Origin: Corynebacterium lizhenjunii
GTDB taxonomy: Bacteria; Actinomycetota; Actinomycetes; Mycobacteriales; Mycobacteriaceae
NCBI RefSeq assembly: GCF_011038655.2
Contig: NZ_CP064954.1
Span: 310,001-374,000 of the forward strand
Length of the DNA stretch: 64,000 nucleotides
Direction: 5' to 3'
The translations under genes and the position numbers were made by a program. Shown here in pieces: positions 17,478-26,215 of the stretch (its first letter is position 1; each line of letters begins with the position of its first letter). Below the pieces are notes generated by a model. The model did no database searches. It saw only the letters and a list, made by a program, of their open reading frames with translations, and was not told the DNA's origin.

Positions 17478-18138
17478 AGCGGTGCGGTCTAAGGCAGTGT
17501 GGTCTAAAGCGGTGCGGTCTGTAGCGGTATGGTCTTGGGCAGCGCGGCGCAGGGGCGCCGCGGCGGTGCTGGCGGTATCGCTGGCAGCGGGCGTGAGCGC
17601 GTGTACCAGCGAAAATGCCGATAATGCAGTAGCCCAGGGGGAGACCTTTGAGTTCATCTCCCCGGGCGGCCAGCAAGTAATCCGCTACCCGGAGGCAGAG
17701 CGTAAGCCACTGCGGGACTTCAGTGGGGAGTCGCTGCAGGACGACACTAAGGTGCTTAAACTCAGCGACTTCCGGGATCAGATTGTAGTGCTCAACTCCT
17801 GGGGCCAGTGGTGTGCGCCGTGCCGTACGGAATCGGATGATTTGCAGCGGGTCCATGAGGAGTTGCAGGCGCGCGGCACCGGCACTTTGCTGGGTATTAA
17901 CGTGCGGGACTTCAACCCGGACATCGCGCGGGATTTTTTGGAAGACAATGGCATTACGTACCCCTCGGTGTATGACCCACCGTTTAAAACGGCGGCTGCG
18001 TTGGGTGGGGTGCCTACCTCGGTGGTGCCCACCACGATCATTTTGGACCGCCAGCACCGCCCGGCGGTAGTGTTTTTGAAGTCCGTGACGGACCAAGAAT
18101 TACTTGCGGAAATAGATAAATTGGAGGCTGGCGCTTAG
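17467..18138 (+). CDS. ccsX: TlpA/ResA-like thioredoxin lipoprotein for cytochrome c maturation
   Basis: A 223-residue membrane-anchored thioredoxin-like protein. The redox motif WCAPC lies at about residue 115-119 within VLNSWGQWCAPCRTE, and the cis-Pro region is GGVPTSVVPTTIILD. A signal sequence with lipobox VSAC ends near residue 46. It probably keeps apocytochrome c haem-binding cysteines reduced, receiving electrons from CcdA, the next gene. The first 27 residues are unusual: SKAVR, SKAVW, SKAVR, SVAVW and SWAAR, encoded by five 15-bp repeats. The real start may be one of the GTG codons inside the repeat. Confidence 0.88.
   Translation: MLSKAVRSKAVWSKAVRSVAVWSWAARRRGAAAVLAVSLAAGVSACTSENADNAVAQGETFEFISPGGQQVIRYPEAERKPLRDFSGESLQDDTKVLKLSDFRDQIVVLNSWGQWCAPCRTESDDLQRVHEELQARGTGTLLGINVRDFNPDIARDFLEDNGITYPSVYDPPFKTAAALGGVPTSVVPTTIILDRQHRPAVVFLKSVTDQELLAEIDKLEAGA
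17473..17547 (+). repeat. 15-bp tandem repeat, five units, at the N-terminus of ccsX
   Basis: Five units of consensus TCTAAAGCGGTGCGG, each encoding a Ser-x-Ala-x-(Arg/Trp) pentapeptide in front of the signal peptide core. Units 1 and 3 are identical. Confidence 0.9.
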
Positions 18139-18140
18139 CC

Positions 18141-18920
18141 ATGGGTGATGCATTCGCCAACGCAGCGGCCAGTGGTCCACTGCTACTGGGAATCCTGGCC
18201 GCTGCGGCCGCCGGCTTAGTTTCTTTTGCCAGCCCGTGCGTGGTCCCGCTTGTGCCGGGATACATTTCTTACCTGGCTTCCGTAGTTGGTGGGGAGGTCG
18301 AATATGACTCCCGCGGCGTGCGGGTTGCTGGCGGGCGCCATCGCGTTGCTTGGGCGGCCCTGCTGTTTGTCGCGGGCTTTAGCGTGGTCTTTGTGCTGGC
18401 CACGGTATCTGTCTTTGGGGCAATTTCCGCGCTGACCCTTAACGCGGAGGCGCTCATGCGCATCGGCGGAGTGGTTACCATTTTGATGGGCGTGGTCTTC
18501 ATGGGCGTGGTTCCGGTGCTGCAAAAAGACACTCGCCTGGCGCCGAAGCGGGTGAGCACTTGGTTGGGAGCGCCCTTGTTGGGCGGGGTCTTTGCCTTGG
18601 GCTGGACCCCCTGCCTGGGCCCGACCTTGGCGGCGATCGTCTCGGTGTCTGCCGGTACCGAAGGAATGACGGCTCTGCGCGGCACGGTCCTAATCCTGGG
18701 TTATTGCCTGGGCCTGGGGTTGCCGTTTGTGCTGGTGGCGTTGGGTTCGGCACGGGCCGTGGCCTCTGTGGACTGGATGCGGCGGCATTCGCAGACCATT
18801 CAACGCGTGGGTGGGGTGTTGATGATCCTTGTGGGCCTGTGCCTGGTCACCGGCCTGTGGGGGCATTTCATTAGCTACATTCGCCAGTGGACTGTCGAGT
18901 TTGGCGTTACCCTGATTTAG
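18141..18920 (+). CDS. ccdA: CcdA-type cytochrome c biogenesis protein
   Basis: A 259-residue membrane protein with six predicted helices carrying electrons across the membrane for the thioredoxin-like lipoprotein encoded upstream. The two conserved redox cysteines are visible in SFASPCVVPLVPGYISYL (first helix) and LGWTPCLGPTLAAI (fourth helix). It begins 2 nt after ccsX stops. Belongs to the DsbD membrane domain family. Confidence 0.93.
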   Translation: MGDAFANAAASGPLLLGILAAAAAGLVSFASPCVVPLVPGYISYLASVVGGEVEYDSRGVRVAGGRHRVAWAALLFVAGFSVVFVLATVSVFGAISALTLNAEALMRIGGVVTILMGVVFMGVVPVLQKDTRLAPKRVSTWLGAPLLGGVFALGWTPCLGPTLAAIVSVSAGTEGMTALRGTVLILGYCLGLGLPFVLVALGSARAVASVDWMRRHSQTIQRVGGVLMILVGLCLVTGLWGHFISYIRQWTVEFGVTLI

Positions 18921-18988
18921 TCCCGTTTGAGGCCGTGCAAGGCGGCGGAACGGTTGGATAGAGATATGCGTTTGGTGAAGGGATAGTT

Positions 18989-20611
18989 GTGAAGTACCTG
19001 CTAAGGGGCTGGCGGTGGCTGACGAGCATGCGTACCGCGCTCGCGCTGCTGTTCTTATTGGCCGCGGCGGCCATCCCGGGATCGCTGCTCCCGCAACGTT
19101 CGTTGAACCAGGGCAACGTCAATGACTACATCGAGTCCAACGGCACGGTGGCGGAGATCTATGACAAGCTGCAGCTTTTTGATGTCTTCGAATCCGCCTG
19201 GTTCCAGGCCATCTATGTGTTGCTGGCTATTTCACTCATCGGGTGTATTTTGCCGCGTTCTCGGGACCATTATCGGGCGTGGCGCAAGCCGCCAGCGCGC
19301 GCTCCGCGCTACTTGGACAAACTCCCCCACCATGCGGTGGGGGAGACCTCCGCGGATCTTGCCCAGGTCCAAGCTCGGGCCCACAGTGTGTTGCGTTCCT
19401 GGAAAACCGCTGCGACGGACAATGACCGCGCCGGTGCGTATTCAATTTCTGCGGAGCGCGGCTACGGCCGCGAGCTGTGCAACCTGGTTTTCCATATCGG
19501 CCTGGTGGCCATGCTGGTCACCATTGCGGCCGGGCGCATGCTCTCCTATGAGGGGATGGTCATTGTGGTCACCCAATCAGGCTCGTACGCTGATGCCACC
19601 GAAGTGGACCAGTCCACGGAGTTTTGTAATACCTCCACGTCCAATTACGACTCCTTCCGCGCAGGCAACCTCTTTGATGGCACGGGGCTTAACCCCTTCT
19701 GCTTTGTGGCCCATGACTTTAGCGCGGAGTATCTGCCCAATGGGCAGGCGAAGATGTTTAGGTCCAATGTCTCCTACGCCGAGGGCGAGGACATCTTCCG
19801 CGATCACTCGGAATGGACCGACTATGAGCTGGCCGTTAATCACCCGCTGCGCTTAAACAGCGACCGCGTGTATTTGCAGGGCCATGGCTTTGCGCCCACC
19901 GTGACGGTGGAATGGCCCAACGGGGAAAAGCGCACCCAGACCATGCAATTCCAGCCCACGGATCTGGTCAACTTCCTGTCGTCTGGAGCAATGCGTTTTG
20001 ATCCTCCGGCGGGCATGTACCCGGACTTGTTCGAGCGTCGCCAGCACCAAATCGCGCTGCAGGGCCTATTTGCCCCCACTGCCCAGTGGGAAGGTGAAAA
20101 TGGCCAGCTGCTGGTTTCTGGGTTCCCGGCCATGCGTGACCCGGCCTTGGCTATCGACATCTACCGTGGCGACGCCGGACTGGACACCGGCAGCACCCAA
20201 AGCATCTTCTCCCTGGACTCTGGTCTGATCCACTCCGGTCAACTGCAAAAGGTGGAGCGGGTGAACATGGTGGCAGGGGAGACCGTCACGCTCGACGATG
20301 GCACCAAAGTCACCTTCGAGGGCGCCTCCGAGTTTGCTAACTATCAAATCTCCCACGACCCCATGCAGACCCCGCTGCTCGTTTCTGCGCTGACCATGTT
20401 GGCCGCACTGGTGGGCTCGCTGCTGATTAAGCGCCGTCGCGTCTGGGTGCGCCTGGTTCCCATCGCTTCCGGCACTCGCGTGGAGATGGGCGGCCTTGTC
20501 CGCACAGACCGCGCCGGCTGGGAGGCGGAGTTTGATCGTCTCTACCGTCAGATCATGGATCTGCCCCCCTTGGAGGAGGAAGAGGACCAGGACGACATTT
20601 TCGTCGACTAG
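18989..20611 (+). CDS. ccsB: ResB/CcsB cytochrome c biogenesis protein
   Basis: A 540-residue ResB-domain protein with three N-terminal membrane helices (including TALALLFLLAAAAIPGSLLP and AIYVLLAISLIGCILPR), a large extracytoplasmic domain, and a fourth helix near residue 465. With CcsA it forms the system II haem delivery and ligation complex. It has the expected RSRDHYRAWRKPPARAPRYL loop. The C-terminus is acidic (EEEEDQDD). The start is the GTG at 18989 with GAAGGGA upstream. Its usual neighbour ccsA does not follow directly; an HNH gene and repeats lie between. Confidence 0.93.
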   Translation: MKYLLRGWRWLTSMRTALALLFLLAAAAIPGSLLPQRSLNQGNVNDYIESNGTVAEIYDKLQLFDVFESAWFQAIYVLLAISLIGCILPRSRDHYRAWRKPPARAPRYLDKLPHHAVGETSADLAQVQARAHSVLRSWKTAATDNDRAGAYSISAERGYGRELCNLVFHIGLVAMLVTIAAGRMLSYEGMVIVVTQSGSYADATEVDQSTEFCNTSTSNYDSFRAGNLFDGTGLNPFCFVAHDFSAEYLPNGQAKMFRSNVSYAEGEDIFRDHSEWTDYELAVNHPLRLNSDRVYLQGHGFAPTVTVEWPNGEKRTQTMQFQPTDLVNFLSSGAMRFDPPAGMYPDLFERRQHQIALQGLFAPTAQWEGENGQLLVSGFPAMRDPALAIDIYRGDAGLDTGSTQSIFSLDSGLIHSGQLQKVERVNMVAGETVTLDDGTKVTFEGASEFANYQISHDPMQTPLLVSALTMLAALVGSLLIKRRRVWVRLVPIASGTRVEMGGLVRTDRAGWEAEFDRLYRQIMDLPPLEEEEDQDDIFVD

Positions 20612-20886
20612 TCCACTTCCAAACCCGCCAGATTTACCTCCGCTTTCCAAGTGAGTCGGTCCCCACCGGCTCGCTTTCCCCTCCCGTGCCGCCTCCGCTG
20701 CCGCCAACCTCCCAGTCCATGTTCCTCTATTGGGGCTTGCGGCCGAGGCCTCCTCCCCGTTGCTCACTGTCAGCCGCCCGCCCCCTTTTGCCCCGCGCAG
20801 GTGTGCTCGCACCTTTAGCCCCTTCCGCGTGCTTTTGTTGTCGCGGTTGGGGCTGTGTGCTTTCCGATGCCGCCAGCTTCCCACCT

Positions 20887-22053
20887 TCAGCTTTCCGGTG
20901 GTGGTGTTGCCTGGTGGTGGGCTTCCGGTGGTGGTGTTGCCTGGTGGTGGGCTTGCGGTGGGGAGTTGGTGGGTGTGGCTGATGGTGGTGCCGCTGTGGG
21001 CCGGGTTTGTATTGGTGGGGTGCCACCGGGTGCTTGCCACCCAACCCCGGTACCCATGCGTACCATCCGGCCCCGGGTTATCGGGATGCCATCTGGTGGG
21101 TGGTCCTCATTGGCACCGTTATGGTGCGGACACAATGGGGTCAGGTTTGACATGTTGGTCTGGCCACCGTGGTTCCAGGGGTGGATGTGGTGGATCTGGC
21201 ACTTATCAAACGGCAAGTGGCAGCCTATCCAGGAGCATTCGGCACCTTCGGCAAGTAGCAATAAGCGTTGCTTAGAGTTAGCGGTCCGCGAATACCGGTA
21301 CAAGTCCAGAGGACCATGCTCACGCGATAGCGCTGCGATAAACCCGTAGTCCAGACACAACCGCTCGAGGAGGTCTTTACCGGTGAGGATGGCGCCGTTG
21401 GAGGCGCGGACGCGGATATCGGCATCGGTGGGATAGCGCCCCGGGTTGTGCATCCGGTCGACGAACTCACAGATCTGATCCAGGTAGATGGGGATGATCG
21501 GGATGTAGCGTTGTTTGCCAGCACCCCCGCCCCTGAAGGCTGCCAGGAAGCTTTCTACTTGATCTTGAGGATCAACTACGGCGTGGACGTCCATGATGTC
21601 GACAGACTTGCCTGTGGCTTTCAGCGTGGCCAGGCCATTAGCGTGATGGGTAAGGCTTACGCCTTCTTTAACCTCACGTGGCTTGAGCAGTTTCTTCAAC
21701 TGCTCACGCGCAACGGCCTCGATTTGTGCGGCGGGCGTCTTGCAGAGTTTGACGCGTAGTTTCCATTTGGCGAGCTTGTCAGCCACGCGGTTGGTTTTGG
21801 TCTCGATGAGGTCGAGGGCGAAGATGCTGTGGCCTTGGGTGCGGGCGGCGGTGAGTGCTTTGTATTGCAGGCCAGTAAAGGTGGTGGGTCCGTAGTAGGT
21901 GGTATAGAGGGTGATGGTTTTGGCTGCTGCTAGTGGGCACCAGCCTTTAGCGACGAGGCTTTCTACGGTCTCACCGCCAAGTGTGGCGAGACCGTCAATA
22001 AAAGCACCAGGCGCGGTGGGTCCTGGTCCTATTAGCGTCGTCTCGAGGTTCAT
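20887..22053 (-). CDS. DUF222 / HNH endonuclease-domain protein (13E12-like), copy 1
   Basis: A 388-residue protein with an N-terminal DUF222-like helical region and a C-terminal HNH domain: CSWIGCHLPFDKCQIHHIHP, then NLTPLCPHHN, with Cys residues of a zinc knuckle and the catalytic HH pair. Relatives are multi-copy 13E12-type proteins in actinobacteria; their targets are unknown. The C-terminus has repeated His-Gln-Ala-Thr-Pro-Pro units encoded by near-identical repeats at 20900-20960. I start at ATG 22053, where the conserved part begins. A second copy lies at 56609-57688. It sits between ccsB and ccsA, which are adjacent in related genomes, so this is probably an insertion. Confidence 0.85.
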   Translation of the reverse strand: MNLETTLIGPGPTAPGAFIDGLATLGGETVESLVAKGWCPLAAAKTITLYTTYYGPTTFTGLQYKALTAARTQGHSIFALDLIETKTNRVADKLAKWKLRVKLCKTPAAQIEAVAREQLKKLLKPREVKEGVSLTHHANGLATLKATGKSVDIMDVHAVVDPQDQVESFLAAFRGGGAGKQRYIPIIPIYLDQICEFVDRMHNPGRYPTDADIRVRASNGAILTGKDLLERLCLDYGFIAALSREHGPLDLYRYSRTANSKQRLLLLAEGAECSWIGCHLPFDKCQIHHIHPWNHGGQTNMSNLTPLCPHHNGANEDHPPDGIPITRGRMVRMGTGVGWQAPGGTPPIQTRPTAAPPSATPTNSPPQAHHQATPPPEAHHQATPPPES

Positions 22054-22228
22054 GGCATCGACACTAAACCGGCCGGTATTGCCTGCGCAAGGGTTAACTA
22101 GTGAGGTGTCTAATGGAGTGTGCAATGAGGGTAAACTTTGGGACGATCCACCATGGTAATGGGGGCACCCACACGGGGGTAGCGCACTTGCGGCACGCAA
22201 ACAGGTTGATGGTCGCGGTATCGGTGAA

Positions 22229-22356
22229 AGGCGGTAGCGATGGCAGTCGGGGTGTCGGCGCCGGGTCGTAGAGACGGGTCACGTGTAGGCGTCAGGCGGT
22301 AGCGATGGCGGTCGGGGTGTCGGCGCCCGGGTCGAAGAGACGGGTCACGCGTAGGC
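22229..22356. repeat. 62-63-bp direct repeat, two copies
   Basis: Copies at 22229-22290 and 22294-22356 start AGGCGGTAGCGATGGC and end CACG(T/C)GTAGGC. They differ at only a few positions, so the duplication is recent. Confidence 0.9.
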
Positions 22357-22357
22357 G

Positions 22358-22466
22358 GCGGGAGGTGGGGGATGGGGAGCAGTGCATGAGCCACAGGCGG
22401 CAGGCAGCGGGAGGTGAGGGATGGGGAGCAGTGCATGAGCCACAGGCGGCAGGCAGCGGGATGTGG
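22358..22466. repeat. 49-bp direct repeat, two full copies and a partial third
   Basis: Copies start at 22358 and 22407 with GCGGGAGGTG; they are nearly identical over 49 bp (one G/A difference noticed). A third copy diverges after about 10 bp at 22456. Confidence 0.9.
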
Positions 22467-22655
22467 TGCATATGGCGACCGGTACCAGGGGCGGCGTTGA
22501 GGGGTGGGGGCATCGGCAGGCTTAGGCTAGCGAGCGGGGCAACGGGGACGGCGGGATGAAGCTCATAGATGTGGTGCGTATGGTCCATCTTTTGGCCTGC
22601 GCAGCGTCCGACAAAAGTTTGAGTAGGCCCGAATGCGCGGGTAGGGTATCTATTC

Positions 22656-23573
22656 ATGGCTGTTGACCAGAACCTCTCCAATTTCTCGGACCTGACTTTC
22701 CGCACCGCACTGGTGGTCTACGTGGTGGCTCTGTTCATGTCGCTCTATTACTACGGGCGCATGCAAACTGTCATCGATGCCCGCCGTGCTGGCGAGGCGG
22801 ACCAAGCCGCCGAGGATTTCGCCCGCAAGTTGGGGGGAATGCTCCAGGGACTTATTTGGTTAGGCATCATCATCCACTTTGCAGCCATCGTGCTGCGCGG
22901 GTTGGCCGTGCACCGCTTCCCACTGGGCAACCTCTACGAGTACGTTCTCACGGTCACTGCCGGCGCCATGGCTGCAGCTGCCATCGCTTTTCAGCGCAAG
23001 GAATGGCGCACCCTGTGGCCGTGGCTGCTCACGCCAATCCTCCTGCTGATGTTCTACGGCGGCACCAAACTTTACGCCGAGTCCGCCCCGGTGGTACCCG
23101 CCCTGCAGTCCTATTGGCTGCCGGTGCACGTCACCGTGGTTTCGCTGGGCGCGTCCATCGGCCTGCTCTCCGGCTTGCTGTCGATCCTGTACCTGATTCG
23201 CCGGGCTAACCCGCGGGGTGAGGAAAGTGGTATCGGCGGGCTGATAGCCAAGCCCCTGCCCACGGCGAAGAAACTAGACCAGCTGGCTTACCGCACGGCA
23301 ATCATTACCCTGCCTACGCTGGGTCTGGGTATTGTCCTGGGCGCAATCTGGGCCGAAGCCGCCTGGGGCCGGCCGTGGGGTTGGGACCCGAAGGAGACTG
23401 TCTCATTTGCCACCTGGATCCTCTACGCCGCCTACTTGCACGCGCGTTACACCACGTCTTGGCGCAAGGCGGCCCCGTGGATCAATGTTTTGGCTATGGC
23501 TACCATGATTTTCAACCTCTTCTTTATTAACCAAGTGGTCTCCGGCCTGCACTCCTACGCCGGCCTGAACTAG
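22656..23573 (+). CDS. ccsA: CcsA/ResC cytochrome c biogenesis protein (haem handling)
   Basis: A 305-residue membrane protein of the haem-handling family with about eight helices. The tryptophan-rich WWD signature is WAEAAWGRPWGWDPKET (about residue 232-248). Conserved His residues occur in LRGLAVHRFPLGNLYE, in LPVHVTV and in the last helices. With CcsB it attaches haem to apocytochrome c outside the membrane. A TAGGGT -10 box ends 8 nt before the ATG, so it is probably transcribed as a leaderless mRNA of its own. This makes sense since it is cut off from ccsB. Confidence 0.95.
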   Translation: MAVDQNLSNFSDLTFRTALVVYVVALFMSLYYYGRMQTVIDARRAGEADQAAEDFARKLGGMLQGLIWLGIIIHFAAIVLRGLAVHRFPLGNLYEYVLTVTAGAMAAAAIAFQRKEWRTLWPWLLTPILLLMFYGGTKLYAESAPVVPALQSYWLPVHVTVVSLGASIGLLSGLLSILYLIRRANPRGEESGIGGLIAKPLPTAKKLDQLAYRTAIITLPTLGLGIVLGAIWAEAAWGRPWGWDPKETVSFATWILYAAYLHARYTTSWRKAAPWINVLAMATMIFNLFFINQVVSGLHSYAGLN

Positions 23574-23602
23574 CGGACTCTGCGGCGTCCACGGGTCGCC
23601 CG

Positions 23603-23920
23603 TCAGCTTTGGTGGGGGTTGTCGTCTTCTGTGTCCGCCCCTGAGCCGGGTTCTGAGCCGGGTTCTGGACCTGAATCCTGGCCGGACTCTTGATTCGGGT
23701 GCTGCTTGCGTTGGTTTTCTGCCTCGCGCTCGCGGGCGCGACGTTCCTTGAAGCGCTGCTTGTCTAACTCCCAGAGGAAGTTTTCATCATCATCGGGGCC
23801 CTTGATGGCCGGGGGCTGCTGGCGTTGGTCCACGTTGCGATTCCACGTGTGGGGGCCGAAGGCCTTATACACCAGGTAGATGGCAGCAATGATGAGGACA
23901 AGGAGGATGAGGCGACCCAT
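23603..23920 (-). CDS. Small single-helix membrane protein, unknown function
   Basis: A 105-residue protein: one N-terminal membrane helix (LILLVLIIAAIYLVYKAF), a central charged part rich in Arg, Lys and Glu (likely a helix, KQRFKERRAREREAENQRKQ), and a disordered tail with PGSEPGSG units from a 12-bp repeat. The ATG is 7 nt after a TAAAAT box on the minus strand, so it is a leaderless start. Divergent from the DUF4229 gene. No function can be given. Confidence 0.75.
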   Translation of the reverse strand: MGRLILLVLIIAAIYLVYKAFGPHTWNRNVDQRQQPPAIKGPDDDENFLWELDKQRFKERRAREREAENQRKQHPNQESGQDSGPEPGSEPGSGADTEDDNPHQS

Positions 23921-23966
23921 GGCAGCTATTTTAGCGACAGTGTCACCGCCGCGTAGAATTGTTGCG

Positions 23967-24290
23967 ATGACTACTCCGGCTCAGACTCCACAACCTCCCG
24001 CCCCAGATCCCGCTCTACGGGCGAAGGCCCGCCGGGCCATGATCAAGTATGGTGCGGCCCGGCTGGTTCTCTTCTTAGTTCTCACCGCAGTTATCCACGC
24101 CATTGTGTTGGTAGTTGGCGCGCCGGTGATGTTGCTGGCCTCCGCACTGATGGCGCTATTTGTGGCCCTGCCGCTGTCCATGCTGCTGTTTACCAACTGG
24201 CGGGTGGAGGCCACGGAGTCCCTGGCGCTGTATTCCCAGCAACGTAAGGCCCACAAGCAGTGGGTGCAGGCTGAGCTTGCGGGCCGCTAG
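23967..24290 (+). CDS. DUF4229 membrane protein
   Basis: A 107-residue protein with a short Pro-rich N-terminus and two membrane helices (about 35-58 and 60-80), followed by a charged helix with YSQQRKAHKQWVQAELAG. This matches the small actinobacterial DUF4229 family, function unknown. The start is the ATG at 23967: a TAGAAT -10 box lies 7 nt upstream, indicating a leaderless mRNA. The frame is open further upstream only across the divergent gene. Confidence 0.8.
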   Translation: MTTPAQTPQPPAPDPALRAKARRAMIKYGAARLVLFLVLTAVIHAIVLVVGAPVMLLASALMALFVALPLSMLLFTNWRVEATESLALYSQQRKAHKQWVQAELAGR

Positions 24291-24384
24291 CCGCAGCTCG
24301 ATCCGCCAGCCCAAAGCCGGCAAAGCCAGCAAAGCCGACAAAGTCGGATGGTCGGGCGCAACCTAGCACCCATTCAAGCGGCCG

Positions 24385-25284
24385 TTAACGGCCGAAGAGG
24401 GCGGCAATAACCAACATGACAGGTAGCGCGGCAAAGGTCGTGATAAACACCGTATCGCGCGCCACGGTTTGCCCCTTTTGGAATGTCGCCGCGTAGTTGT
24501 AGACCTGCTGCGCGGTAGGAAGGGCCGCCAGGATGGTGGCCGCGTAGACATGATCCGGGCTCAACCCAAATAAACGCGCCAGGAGGAAAGCCACAGCCGG
24601 CATGCCCACTAGTTTGAGGGCAGAGGCGGTGGCGACTTGGGGGCGGACGGCGGCATCGGAAAGCACTGCGGAGGTCTTGAGGCTGGCGCCGAAGCTCATC
24701 AGAATCATCGGAATGGACGCCCCGCCCAGAAGCGCGATGGGCTTGGCCACCGGGTCGGGGATGTTCACGCCCAGGTACGCGACCACAAACCCCAGCATGG
24801 AGGCCACTACCATGGGGCTAAGCAAACCGGTTTTGACGGCGCCTAGCAGGGACTTGCCGCCCAGCGCGCCCAGGATTAGCGGAGTGAACAACACCATCTG
24901 GATGAAAATCATGGGAATGGCGTAGGTGGACTCGCCCAAGACATAAATGGATACGGGCAGCCCAATGTTGACGGAGTTAAAATAGCTGGACGCAGCCGCG
25001 CCCGAGGTGGCATTGGCCAGGCCCGTGCGCCAAAACAGCGCCAGGTAGATGGCAGCAATGACTGCCGTGGCCAGAATGATTATCAGCGTCACAGGGGTCA
25101 ATATGGTCCCCGGGTCGGAGTTAGCCACGGAGTCGAACAGTAGCGCTGGGGTGGCGGCGTAGAAGGCCACCTTGTTAAACATCAGGCGCTCGCGGTCGGA
25201 GCCAATGACTCCGCGCACCGCCAGCAGCCAACCAATAAAAATGACGGCCAGCACAATGGCAAAGCCGGTCAGTACTCCTTGCAT
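24385..25284 (-). CDS. AEC family transporter (auxin efflux carrier-like)
   Basis: A 299-residue membrane protein with about ten helices in two halves, of the AEC family of secondary transporters that export or import organic anions. It starts LTGFAIVLAVIFIGWLL and has NKVAFYAATPALLFD and ALPTAQQVYNYAA segments typical of the family. The substrate is unknown. The ATG at 25284 has GGGAGG 10 nt upstream. The upstream open frame is a shadow of menA. It is 14 bp after the menA stop codon, probably co-transcribed. Confidence 0.88.
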   Translation of the reverse strand: MQGVLTGFAIVLAVIFIGWLLAVRGVIGSDRERLMFNKVAFYAATPALLFDSVANSDPGTILTPVTLIIILATAVIAAIYLALFWRTGLANATSGAAASSYFNSVNIGLPVSIYVLGESTYAIPMIFIQMVLFTPLILGALGGKSLLGAVKTGLLSPMVVASMLGFVVAYLGVNIPDPVAKPIALLGGASIPMILMSFGASLKTSAVLSDAAVRPQVATASALKLVGMPAVAFLLARLFGLSPDHVYAATILAALPTAQQVYNYAATFQKGQTVARDTVFITTFAALPVMLVIAALFGR

Positions 25285-25298
25285 TCGGACCTGCCTCC

Positions 25299-26192
25299 CT
25301 AGATCCCAGTCACAGCCACGGCTACGCCTCCCAGTACGGCCCAGCACAACATGGCCCGGCCGGTGGCCCCCAGGACGGGAATGAGCGCGCGCCCTTGCGC
25401 CCCGCCGCCCACTGTGCGTGCGGCCGGAAGCGCCAGCGCTAGATACACCAGGGCAAAAACTGCCGGCCAGCTGCGTAGCGCCAGGACTAGGGTAAGCACG
25501 GCTGGCAGCAAAACGGCAATGCAAAACAGTACCCGTGCGCGGCCATCGCCTAGGCGCACCGCCAGGGTGATCTTGCCTGCGCCAGCATCGGTGGGCAGGT
25601 CGCGGATGTTATTGGCCAGGTTGACTGCGGCGCTCATCGCGCCAATGCCCACCGCCAGCGCCACACCCGTCCACGACACCGCCAGGGCTTGGGTGTATTG
25701 CGTTCCCAGCACGGCCACGAGCCCGAAGAAGATAAAGATGGCTACCTCGCCTAAGCCCCGGTAGCCGTAGGGCACTGGCCCGCCGGTGTAGAACCAGGCT
25801 GCAGCTATGCACAGGGCGCCCAGCAGGATGAACCACCACGCGCCGGATGCCAGCGATAGTGCCACCCCGGCCACGGCGGCGACGCCGAAGCTGGCAAAGG
25901 CCGCGTATTTGACGTGGGTGGGTTTGGCCAGGCCGCCGCCGGTGAGGCGTTGTGGGCCGGTGCGGTCATCATCGGTGCCGCGGATGCCGTCCGAGTAGTC
26001 GTTGGCGTAGTTCACGCCCACGATCAGCGCCCATGCCACCACGAGGGCGAGCAGGGCGCGCCCGGCGTGGAATCCCCCCAGGTTGGCTGCCGCGCCGGTG
26101 CCAGCGATAACGGGTGCGAAGGCGTTGGCCCAGGTGTGCGGGCGTGCGCCCTGGAGCCAGTCAGTGGCGGTGGCAGGATAGTGTGCATTCAT
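25299..26192 (-). CDS. menA: 1,4-dihydroxy-2-naphthoate polyprenyltransferase
   Basis: A UbiA-family prenyltransferase of 297 residues that attaches the isoprenoid tail to 1,4-dihydroxy-2-naphthoate in menaquinone synthesis. The first Asp-rich motif is [11 protein letters not shown] (about residue 65) and the second lies in [14 protein letters not shown]. About eight membrane helices are visible. A CACAAT box lies 7 nt before the ATG, compatible with a leaderless start. Confidence 0.95.
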   Translation of the reverse strand: MNAHYPATATDWLQGARPHTWANAFAPVIAGTGAAANLGGFHAGRALLALVVAWALIVGVNYANDYSDGIRGTDDDRTGPQRLTGGGLAKPTHVKYAAFASFGVAAVAGVALSLASGAWWFILLGALCIAAAWFYTGGPVPYGYRGLGEVAIFIFFGLVAVLGTQYTQALAVSWTGVALAVGIGAMSAAVNLANNIRDLPTDAGAGKITLAVRLGDGRARVLFCIAVLLPAVLTLVLALRSWPAVFALVYLALALPAARTVGGGAQGRALIPVLGATGRAMLCWAVLGGVAVAVTGI

Positions 26193-26215
26193 GCGCTTTA
26201 TTGTGCCACTGCCCG

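Larger units (their letters stand above)
22054..22655. other. 602-bp intergenic region with minisatellites before ccsA
   Basis: No convincing gene. It holds two direct-repeat families (22229-22356 and 22358-22466), a one-mismatch copy of the interspersed word (22506-22522), and the ccsA -10 box TAGGGT at 22642-22647. Open frames across it have repeat-derived composition only. Confidence 0.7.

Noticed and set aside
22292..22705. Minus-strand frame of 137 codons over the minisatellites
   Set aside because: Its sequence is just translated repeats (Pro/Cys-rich) and it would run into the ccsA start.
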